45,122 nt of DNA, from contig CAMDJM010000035.1 of assembly GCA_945900785.1 (NCBI GenBank), positions 1-45,122 of the forward strand, in the 5' to 3' direction. The DNA comes from Akkermansia muciniphila. GTDB taxonomy: Bacteria; Verrucomicrobiota; Verrucomicrobiia; Verrucomicrobiales; V1-33. Shown here one piece after another: positions 6,898 to 13,869 of the stretch. The notes beneath the pieces were generated by a model. The model did no database searches, was not told the DNA's origin, and saw only the letters and a list, made by a program, of their open reading frames with translations. The number at the start of each line of letters is the position of its first letter. Within the stretch, counting starts at the first letter, position 1. A program made the position numbers and the translations under genes.

Positions 6898-8031
6898 ATG
6901 GAAGTTAACGCATCATTGTTTACCCCCTATCCTTTGGAGGACTACTGCCGTCGCGAATCGGAGATCGGTGTGGCGGTGAGCGGCGTCCTGCAGCGCGGGC
7001 ATTACATCCTGGGAGGGGAGGTGGAGGCTTTTGAAAAGGAGTGGGCGGCCTGGTGCGGGGTGGAACAGGCAATCGGAGTAGCCAATGGCACAGATGCGAT
7101 CGAATTGCTGCTTCTGGGACTGGGCATCGGGCCCGGGGACGCTGTAGCCGTGCCTTCGCATACGGCAGTGGCGAGTGTTTCCGCGATCCGCCGCACCGGA
7201 GCGGATCCCGTCTACCTGGACCTGGATCCGGCCACTTTTACAATCCGTCCGGACAGCCTGGAAGAGGCCCTGCGGGGTCCCGCCGGCGGGCGGCTGAAGG
7301 CGGTGCTGGCAGTTCACATTTATGGACATCCCGTGGATTGGACTGGTTTGTCAGCGGTCTGTGAAAATCACGGACTGATCCTGCTGGAGGATGGTGCCCA
7401 GTCCCACGGGGCGACCTGGCAGGGGCAGCGGGTGGGCTCCCTCGGCCGGGGAGCGGCCTTTAGTTTTTATCCCACGAAAAACCTCGGAGCCATCGGCGAT
7501 GCCGGGGCCATCACCACAAATGATCCCGCCCTGGCGGCCCGCATCCGCGAGATCCGGCAGTATGGCTGGAGGGAACGGTATATCAGCGCGGTGGAAGGGG
7601 TGAACAGCCGGCTGGATGAGCTGCAGGCTGCCATTTTGAGGATCAAGCTGGCCAGTCTGGCCGAAAGTGTAGCCCGCCGTCAGGCCCTGGCGGCGCGCTA
7701 CCGGGAGGGGCTGGCCGGGCATCCCCTGGTGCACTTGCCCATCGTGCGGGAGGACCGGACCCATGCCTTCCACCTGCACGTGATCCGCTGCCCGCAGCGG
7801 GACGCCCTGATGGCCTTCCTCCTTGGCCGGGGCATTCCGGTGGCCCTGCACTATCCAGCCGCCGTGCACCAGCAGCCGGGCTACGCGCGATTCCTCTCCC
7901 ACTCCCCGGGCCTGGAGGAAACCGAAAAGGCGGTTCGCGGGATTTTGACCTTGCCACTGCATCCCTGGCTGAGCGATGCCGCCGTGGATCTGGTCATCGA
8001 AACGATTGCCGCATGGTCCGGGGAGGCCTGA
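6898..8031 (+). CDS. DegT/DnrJ/EryC1 family PLP-dependent sugar aminotransferase (FdtB/QdtB-like)
   Basis: The 377-residue protein is a type I fold sugar aminotransferase: GRNs such as GVANGTDAIELLLLGLGI near the N-terminus, LLEDGAQSHGATWQG (PLP-ring Asp), and SFYPTKNLGAIGDAGAI with the Schiff-base Lys194. It ends with the family C-terminal PLPLHPWLSD-like block (TLPLHPWLSDAAVD). ATG at 6898 follows a GGAGAGG-type ribosome site; the frame is open upstream but that part resembles no family member. Because an FdtA/QdtA-type ketoisomerase lies two genes downstream, the likely reaction is amination of a dTDP-3-keto-6-deoxyhexose to give Fuc3N or Qui3N for a surface glycan. The exact sugar cannot be read from the sequence. 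Confidence 0.9.
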   Translation: MEVNASLFTPYPLEDYCRRESEIGVAVSGVLQRGHYILGGEVEAFEKEWAAWCGVEQAIGVANGTDAIELLLLGLGIGPGDAVAVPSHTAVASVSAIRRTGADPVYLDLDPATFTIRPDSLEEALRGPAGGRLKAVLAVHIYGHPVDWTGLSAVCENHGLILLEDGAQSHGATWQGQRVGSLGRGAAFSFYPTKNLGAIGDAGAITTNDPALAARIREIRQYGWRERYISAVEGVNSRLDELQAAILRIKLASLAESVARRQALAARYREGLAGHPLVHLPIVREDRTHAFHLHVIRCPQRDALMAFLLGRGIPVALHYPAAVHQQPGYARFLSHSPGLEETEKAVRGILTLPLHPWLSDAAVDLVIETIAAWSGEA

Positions 8032-8121
8032 AATCCCTGATTTTGGGCTGGCAGCGATGCCTCCCTGCCCTCAAAAGTCATTTCTCCAAGACGTTCCCCA
8101 TCACACGATTCGAATCTGCCT

Positions 8122-9084
8122 GTGCCTGCTGCTCCCCGAGTGACCTTTGTGATCCCGCTGTATTTTACCGGCAGCGGGATGGGGAACCTGTTCGATGCCT
8201 TCCGGGGCCTGCAGGTGGCAGGCGGATTCAATCTGGTGCTGGTCAATGATGGCAGCACCGACGGCACCGGGGACCGCGTGAAGGCTTTGCTGCCTGGCTT
8301 GCCCTTTGGCGTCACCCTCGTGGACCTGGCGCGGAATTTCGGGGAACACAATGCCGTGCTGGAAGGTCTGCGCCGGGCGGATGGTGATTACGTGATCACG
8401 CTCGACGATGATTTGCAGAATCCGCCCGCCGAGGCCCTGAAGCTGTTGGCAGAGGCGGAGGCGACCGGAGCAGAAGTCGTCTATTCCTACTATGCCGAAA
8501 AGAAGCACCACTGGTTCCGCAATCTGGGCAGCCGGATGACCAATGCCGCAGCGACTTTTCTTCTCAGCAAGCCTCCGGAATTGTATTTGTCCAGCTTCCG
8601 TTGCCTGCACCAGGATCTGGTCCGGCGCATTGTGGACTACCAGGGGCCGTTTCCTTACATTGATGGACTTATATTAGGCGCGACCAACCGCATCGAACGC
8701 CTCGAAGTCGCCCACTCCCGCCGGGAGGATGGGGAAAGCGGATATACTCTGCGGAAGCTCGTCCGGCTTTGGATGAACATGTTTTTCAACTTCAGCATCA
8801 TGCCGCTGCGTCTTGCCAGTGTGCTGGGGCTGGTGCTGTGCGGGTTTGGGGTCCTGATGGTGGTGGTGGTGTTGGTGGAAAAGTGGCTCGGGACCCCGGT
8901 GCAGGAGGGCTGGGCGTCGCTGATGGCGGCCATTTCCATTTTTTCCGGCAGCCAACTCCTGATCCTGGGCCTGCTCGGGGAATATGTGGGCCGCGCCTAT
9001 ATGACGCTCGCCGGCAAACCACAATCCCTCGTGCGGGAGACGGTGCAGCACCTGCCGGAAATATGCCAGGAGGCGGGCCGGTGA
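8122..9084 (+). CDS. GtrB-like family 2 glycosyltransferase, membrane-bound
   Basis: The 320-residue protein has an N-terminal GT-A domain with VLVNDGSTDGT and the metal-binding VITLDDDLQNPP (residues about 85-96). It ends with two membrane helices (RLASVLGLVLCGFGVLMVVV and the segment around SGSQLLILGLLGEYVGRAYM). This is the DPM1/GtrB architecture, in which a sugar is moved from a nucleotide donor to polyprenyl phosphate at the cytoplasmic face. Start GTG at 8122 is the first in-frame start; no strong ribosome site is seen. The stop overlaps the next gene by GTGA (9081-9084). Context suggests it handles the aminodeoxysugar made by its neighbours or modifies the same glycan. Confidence 0.9.
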   Translation: MPAAPRVTFVIPLYFTGSGMGNLFDAFRGLQVAGGFNLVLVNDGSTDGTGDRVKALLPGLPFGVTLVDLARNFGEHNAVLEGLRRADGDYVITLDDDLQNPPAEALKLLAEAEATGAEVVYSYYAEKKHHWFRNLGSRMTNAAATFLLSKPPELYLSSFRCLHQDLVRRIVDYQGPFPYIDGLILGATNRIERLEVAHSRREDGESGYTLRKLVRLWMNMFFNFSIMPLRLASVLGLVLCGFGVLMVVVVLVEKWLGTPVQEGWASLMAAISIFSGSQLLILGLLGEYVGRAYMTLAGKPQSLVRETVQHLPEICQEAGR

Positions 9085-9590
9085 GCGAGGTTGCTTTCAC
9101 AGGCGGGCGCCAACTTGCGGTGGAACCTACCACGGTGGAGGGTGTGCAGCTTTACCGGCTGCCGCTTTATGAGGACCACCGGGGCAAACTGACCGTCGGC
9201 GAATTCGGCACCTGCCTGCCCTTTGTGCCATTGCGGTATTTCATCACCTATCAGGTGCCGGGATCCGATGTCAGGGGCGAACACGCCCACCGGGAATGCG
9301 CCCAGTTTTTGACCTGTGTGAAGGGCGCCTGCACCGTGATGGTGGATGATGGGCTGCATCGCGCGCAGTTCCGTCTCGACGATCCCCGGCTGGGCGTCCT
9401 CGTGCCGCCCATGGTCTGGGCGGCGGAATACGATCACACGGACGATTCCGTCCTCGTGGTCTTTGCCTCGCACCACTATGATCCGCAGGATTACGTCAGG
9501 GACTATTTGGAGTTTGTGCGGGGTGCTTCCGAGCGGCGCTCCGCCGGCAGCCGGCAAGGGGCACCAGGCCCCACGCCGGAGCCCGGCTAG
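9081..9590 (+). CDS. FdtA/QdtA-like dTDP-sugar 3,4-ketoisomerase (cupin)
   Basis: The 169-residue protein is a single cupin. VEGVQLYRLPLYEDHRGKLT opens it, GEHAHRECAQFLTCVKG carries the conserved histidines, and VLVPPMVWAAEY and VVFASHHYDPQDYVRDY close it. All are typical of the FdtA/QdtA (WxcM-like) ketoisomerases that convert dTDP-4-keto-6-deoxyglucose to a 3-keto isomer. GTG at 9081 has an ideal AGGAGG (9068-9073) seven bases upstream and overlaps the stop of the glycosyltransferase. With the aminotransferase upstream it forms a pathway to a 3-amino-3,6-dideoxyhexose. Whether it acts like FdtA or QdtA (galacto or gluco product) is not decidable here. Confidence 0.88.
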   Translation: MSEVAFTGGRQLAVEPTTVEGVQLYRLPLYEDHRGKLTVGEFGTCLPFVPLRYFITYQVPGSDVRGEHAHRECAQFLTCVKGACTVMVDDGLHRAQFRLDDPRLGVLVPPMVWAAEYDHTDDSVLVVFASHHYDPQDYVRDYLEFVRGASERRSAGSRQGAPGPTPEPG

Positions 9591-9621
9591 GCTGGCCTGA
9601 CTTGGGGAGCGCGGCTTGGGA

Positions 9622-11634
9622 TTAGATTTCCACCTGTTGGCCCAGTTCGATGACGCGTCCTACCGGGATTTGGAAGAAGGTGGCGGGTTGCTGGGCGAGA
9701 CGGCAGGCCAGGGCAAAGAGGTGCTCGCGCCAGCGGACCATGCCGGGATTGGCACTGGGCAGGATGATTTCGCGGCCGATGAAGAAGGTGGCGCGGTCGG
9801 GGTCGACTTCGAGCCCGTGGGTGGCACACAGGCGCATGAAGCGCGGAACATGCGGCTTCTGCATGAATCCGAAACGGCCGGTGACGCGCCAATAGCCGTG
9901 GCCGAGGGATTCGACTTCGACGCGCTTGCTGGGGGGCACCCAGGGGTCGTCCTGCACTTCGAGGGTGAGGAAAATGACCCGCTGATGGATGGCACCGTAG
10001 TGCTTCAGACTGTGCAGCAGGGCGACGGGGGAACGACCGCGGGTGCTGGTCAGGAAGATGGCGGTGCCGGGCACGCTGACGGGGGGGCGGCGGAGCAGGC
10101 TTTCGACGAGCAGGTCCTGGGAAATGGCCGAGGATTCGAGGCGCTCGCGCACCAGCCGCCGCCCGGTGGCCCAGGTGGTCATGAGGGTGAAGATGATGGC
10201 TCCGGCGGCGATGGGGAACCAACCGCCGTGGAAGAATTTGGCGAGGTTGGCGCTGAGGAAACCGAGTTCGATCAATCCAAAGACGGTGCAGAGGAACAGG
10301 GCTTTGAACGCTGACCAATGCCAGAGGTGGCGGGCGACGAAGTAAAAGATCACCGTGGTGATGAACATGGTCATGGTGACCGCGACCCCATAGGCTGCGG
10401 CCAGATTGGACGAGGTGCGGAAGGCGAAGACGAGGGCGAGACAGGCAAACATCAGCATCCAATTGACCAGCGGAATGTAGATTTGGCCCCGGGCATGCTC
10501 GGAGGTGTGCCGGATGCTGAGACGCGGCAGGTAGCCCAGTTGCACCGCACTGAGCGTCAGGGAATAGGTGCCGGTGATGAGAGCCTGGGAGGCGATCACG
10601 GTGGCGGCGGTGGCCAGCAGCACGAGGGGCAGCGTGGCCCATGGGGGAGCCATTTGGAACAGCGGCGAGATGGCAGCCCCGGGGTTTTTCAGCAGCAGGG
10701 CTCCCTGGCCGAGGTAGTTGAGGGCCAGGGAGGGAAAGACGAGGGTGAACCAGGCGCGGCGGATGGGACTCTTGCCGAAATGCCCCATGTCGGCATACAG
10801 GGCTTCTCCCCCGGTCACTGCGAGGAAAACACTGCCGAGAATGACAAAGGCGGCGTGGCCCCCATGAATCAGAAAATGCCAGCCATGCCACGGATTGAAG
10901 GCCCGGAGAATCGTCGGCTCCTGGATGAGATGGGAGAAGCCCAGCACCCCCAGGCAGGTAAACCAAAGGGCGGTGAGCGGGCCGAAGAATCGCCCTACCT
11001 TGTCCGTGCCGAGGAACTGCACCGAGAAGAGCCCGATCAGGATGACGGCGGTGATGCCCATGGTGAGCCATTCCTGGTGTTGATTCCAGATCAGGGCGGC
11101 GGCGGCATCCGCCGGGGCCTTGCCCATCAGCCCGTTATCCTTGAGGCCTTCGATCGCGCTGAGCACGGAAATGGCGGGGGTGATGATGCCATCGCCAAAT
11201 AAAAGGGCGGCCCCGAACAGGCCGAGAATGATAATGATCCGCCGGCGCCGGGATTCCACCATGCCGTGGGCGGCCAGCACCATCAGGGAAAGCACGCCGC
11301 CTTCGCCTTTGTTGTCAGCACGGAGAATATAGACGAGGTATTTGACGCAAATGAGCAGGATGAGGGACCAGAGGATCAGGGAGACGACGCCCAGCACGTG
11401 GCCTTCCGTGACTGCCATGTGGTGATGGCTGGCGGGGCTGAAACATTCCTTCAGGGTGTAGATCGGGCTGGTGCCGATATCGCCGAAAACCACCCCGAGA
11501 GCGGCGATGACCAGGGTAGTATTGGAAAGCTTGTGAAGGCCGCGATGCTGGCCACTACTGTGGGGTTCACTCGGGGGCTCACCTGCACCTGATGGCTCCG
11601 TGCCAGGGGCCGGGGCGTCGCTGTTGTCTGTCAT
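9622..11634 (-). CDS. kup: Low-affinity potassium uptake protein Kup
   Basis: A 670-residue K+/H+ symporter of the KUP/HAK/KT family. After a short hydrophilic N-terminus, the first membrane helix contains the diagnostic ALGVVFGDIGTSPIYTLKE (residues about 45-63). GDGIITPAISVLSAIEGL and GGEALYADMGHFG follow, with about 12 membrane helices and a soluble C-terminal domain ending GRVIELGQQVEI. Length and order match the family. ATG at 11632-11634. It lies convergent to the ketoisomerase gene and is preceded by a 119-bp gap. I saw no c-di-AMP (ydaO) riboswitch in that gap, although kup genes often carry one. Confidence 0.95.
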   Translation of the reverse strand: MTDNSDAPAPGTEPSGAGEPPSEPHSSGQHRGLHKLSNTTLVIAALGVVFGDIGTSPIYTLKECFSPASHHHMAVTEGHVLGVVSLILWSLILLICVKYLVYILRADNKGEGGVLSLMVLAAHGMVESRRRRIIIILGLFGAALLFGDGIITPAISVLSAIEGLKDNGLMGKAPADAAAALIWNQHQEWLTMGITAVILIGLFSVQFLGTDKVGRFFGPLTALWFTCLGVLGFSHLIQEPTILRAFNPWHGWHFLIHGGHAAFVILGSVFLAVTGGEALYADMGHFGKSPIRRAWFTLVFPSLALNYLGQGALLLKNPGAAISPLFQMAPPWATLPLVLLATAATVIASQALITGTYSLTLSAVQLGYLPRLSIRHTSEHARGQIYIPLVNWMLMFACLALVFAFRTSSNLAAAYGVAVTMTMFITTVIFYFVARHLWHWSAFKALFLCTVFGLIELGFLSANLAKFFHGGWFPIAAGAIIFTLMTTWATGRRLVRERLESSAISQDLLVESLLRRPPVSVPGTAIFLTSTRGRSPVALLHSLKHYGAIHQRVIFLTLEVQDDPWVPPSKRVEVESLGHGYWRVTGRFGFMQKPHVPRFMRLCATHGLEVDPDRATFFIGREIILPSANPGMVRWREHLFALACRLAQQPATFFQIPVGRVIELGQQVEI

Positions 11635-11753
11635 AAGGCGCGTAGCCTCTCCTGCATCAGAGGGGGGCGCCAGTGGAAAAAAAGTGGGATAGGGACGATT
11701 TTTTTGGCCGCTGGCAGGCCGTAAAATAAGCTTGCATCCCGCTTGCGGAGGGC

Positions 11754-12497
11754 TCAGGCCGGGGGCGCTGGGGGCTGCCGCAGATGTTCCTCCATCGCCG
11801 CCGCCTGCTCCGGAGTATCAATGCCAGGGCTGTCATGCCATGTGATGACGCAGTGGATGGCTGCCCCATTTTCCAAAGCGCGGAGCTGCTCCAGACCTTC
11901 GGTGAGTTCGAGCGGGGAAGGCGGCCAGGCAACAAATTGCCGGAGGAAGGCCTGACTATAACCATAAATTCCCATGTGCCGGTAGAGGGGGAATCCTGGC
12001 TGGGGTGTTCTTTGATAGGGCAGGGGGCTGCGGCTGAAGTAGAGGGCGCGGCCGGTGACATCCAGCACGGCCTTGACCACATTGGGGTCCTGCTGGAGCG
12101 CTGGATCATGGAGGGGATGGACGGCGGTGATCATGTGAATGCCGGGATCAGCCGCGAGGCGGGCCGCGAGTTCACCGATCAGGGCCGGGGAGATGAGGGG
12201 TTCGTCGCCCTGGACGTTGATCAGATGGGTGGCCTCCGGAACCAAGGCGGCGGCTTCGGCAAGGCGGTCCGTGCCACTGGGATGGTCCGGGGAAGTGAAG
12301 ACCGCTTCCGCGCCAAAGGCGGCGGCGGCTTCCATGATGCGGGCGTCGTCCGTGGCGATGAGCACCCGCCCAAGGGCCGGGCAGGCAATGCAGCGCCGCC
12401 AGGTGCGCTCGATAAGGGATTGTCCGGCGATCTGGTGCAGGGGCTTGCCAGGAAAGCGGGTGGAGCCATAGCGGGCGGGAATGATAGCGGCGATCAT
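11754..12497 (-). CDS. kdsB: 3-deoxy-manno-octulosonate cytidylyltransferase (CMP-Kdo synthetase)
   Basis: The 247-residue protein starts MIAAIIPARYGSTRFPGKPL, the nucleotide-binding signature of KdsB, then has VLIATDD, NVQGDEPLI and YRHMGIYGYSQAFLRQF. It activates Kdo with CTP for lipid A-core synthesis, so the organism makes LPS. The start at 12495-12497 gives the family's usual N-terminus. A second ATG at 12540-12542 adds 15 residues and forms TGATG with the stop of the upstream MFS gene; translation could be coupled there. Neither has a clear ribosome site. It lies in one transcription unit with the MFS gene. Confidence 0.93.
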   Translation of the reverse strand: MIAAIIPARYGSTRFPGKPLHQIAGQSLIERTWRRCIACPALGRVLIATDDARIMEAAAAFGAEAVFTSPDHPSGTDRLAEAAALVPEATHLINVQGDEPLISPALIGELAARLAADPGIHMITAVHPLHDPALQQDPNVVKAVLDVTGRALYFSRSPLPYQRTPQPGFPLYRHMGIYGYSQAFLRQFVAWPPSPLELTEGLEQLRALENGAAIHCVITWHDSPGIDTPEQAAAMEEHLRQPPAPPA

Positions 12498-12541
12498 GAA
12501 CAGGGCAAAACGGCAGGGGAAAGGGGTGTCATAACGGGGCA

Positions 12542-13771
12542 TCAGGCGGCGGGTCCGGCCGGGGCCGGGGACCGGTGTTGCAGCCAGGCTAGGGTGCCCC
12601 AGAGCACGCCCGCGAGGCAGAGCACCGCAGGCAGGAGCAGCAGGGCCCGGGACAGATCATTCCAGGAAACGGACAGGGCTCCCACGATGCTGGGGGACCA
12701 GAGATCGCCGAAAAGGTGGATCATGAAGATGGATCCGGCCATGGCGCTGGCCCGCAGGGCGGCAGGGGCGGATTCGAGGATCAGGGTGTTGATCGGTCCG
12801 GTGCCGAGGAAGCAGCAGAACATGGAGATGGCCAAGGCGGTCATGCCGGTGGTTTTGTCAGGAGAGGAGAAGGCGATCCATGCGGCGGGCGCTCCCAATA
12901 ACATGGAAAGGGCGAGGGTGCCGGCGTAGCCGCTGCGGTGGCGTTTTTGCCATGCGGTGGCGGCCAGGCCCCCCAGCATGGTGCCGGCCAAACCCGCCCC
13001 TACCAGCACATAACCGAAGAAATCCGAGGCCTGTTTGAGTTCCAGTCCATAGGCCCGGTGAAGGAAGCTGGGTCCCCAGTGGGCCATGGCCCCCAGCGAA
13101 AAGGTGTAGGCGGTATAGCCCCAGACGCTGAGGTTGTAATCGCGCCGCTTGAAGAGGGCCAGCACATCCTTCCATCCTGGGAGCTGGTGGCTGCCATCCG
13201 GCGCGGCGCTCCGGGCCGGTTCCTTGAAGGGCAACAGCATCAGCGCCAGGAGCAGGCCGGGGGCTCCGGCCCAGATGAAGGCGTGCCGCCAGCCGGATTC
13301 CGCCGCGATGCGTCCGCCGATGACGCTGCCCAGGGCGGCCCCGATGGGGATGGCGGTGTAAAAAATCGTCAGGGCATTGTTGCGCTTTTCGGGGGGATAG
13401 ACATCGGATAGCCAGGCCGGACTGACGGTGGCGTAGCTGGCCTCCCCCACGCCCACCATGGCCCGCCAGAAAAGCAGGATGGCCAGGGTGCCGGCAAATC
13501 CCGTCATGACGGTGGCGGAACTCCAAATCAGGATGCCTCCCGCGATGAGCCATTTGCGCGGGGCCCGGTCTCCCAGCCAGCCGAACAGGGGCGAAGTGAC
13601 GAAGTAGCCGAGCATGAAGATCGTGGCCAATTGACCGGCCTTGGCGTCATCCAGCTGCAGGTCCGCCTGGAGGGAGGGCAGCACCGCAGAGAGCACATAT
13701 CTGTCAAAATAATTGAACAGATTCAATCCTGTCAGGATGCAGAGGGTTTGTCGGGGAGTGAGGTCGCGCAC
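12542..13771 (-). CDS. MFS transporter, Spinster-like subfamily
   Basis: A 409-residue carrier with 12 predicted helices. The first helix, NLFNYFDRYVLSAVLPSLQ, has the N-Y-D-R signature of Spinster-type MFS proteins. The loop 2-3 motif GWLGDRAPRKWLI and VGVGEASYATVSPAWLSDVY are also typical. Substrates of bacterial Spinster-like carriers are mostly unknown (lipids, aromatic acids or sugars are reported in the wider family). It starts with GTG at 13769-13771. Its stop overlaps the alternative kdsB start as TGATG, suggesting cotranscription. It is divergent from the AsmA-like gene, with a shared 98-bp promoter gap. Confidence 0.9.
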   Translation of the reverse strand: MRDLTPRQTLCILTGLNLFNYFDRYVLSAVLPSLQADLQLDDAKAGQLATIFMLGYFVTSPLFGWLGDRAPRKWLIAGGILIWSSATVMTGFAGTLAILLFWRAMVGVGEASYATVSPAWLSDVYPPEKRNNALTIFYTAIPIGAALGSVIGGRIAAESGWRHAFIWAGAPGLLLALMLLPFKEPARSAAPDGSHQLPGWKDVLALFKRRDYNLSVWGYTAYTFSLGAMAHWGPSFLHRAYGLELKQASDFFGYVLVGAGLAGTMLGGLAATAWQKRHRSGYAGTLALSMLLGAPAAWIAFSSPDKTTGMTALAISMFCCFLGTGPINTLILESAPAALRASAMAGSIFMIHLFGDLWSPSIVGALSVSWNDLSRALLLLPAVLCLAGVLWGTLAWLQHRSPAPAGPAA

Positions 13772-13869
13772 GCCTCAGCGCTACAGGCATTTTGCCTGGG
13801 GGACAAGACCGTAACCGGGGCTGGGATTGAAAATTGAAAAATGTCCGGAAGGGTGCAGGGTGCCGGCAC

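Noticed and set aside
9587..11071. Long open frame (494 codons) overlapping kup in another frame on the same strand
   Set aside because: Composition is Pro/Arg/His-rich with no family features. Kup occupies the same DNA with a full set of family motifs, so it is a shadow of a GC-rich gene.
10318..11202. Plus-strand frame of 294 codons inside kup
   Set aside because: Antisense to kup with Gly/Gln/Glu-rich composition typical of reverse-strand reading.
11635..11753. c-di-AMP (ydaO) riboswitch upstream of kup
   Set aside because: Looked for because kup genes often carry one. The 119-bp gap is short and shows no matching conserved segments or structure.
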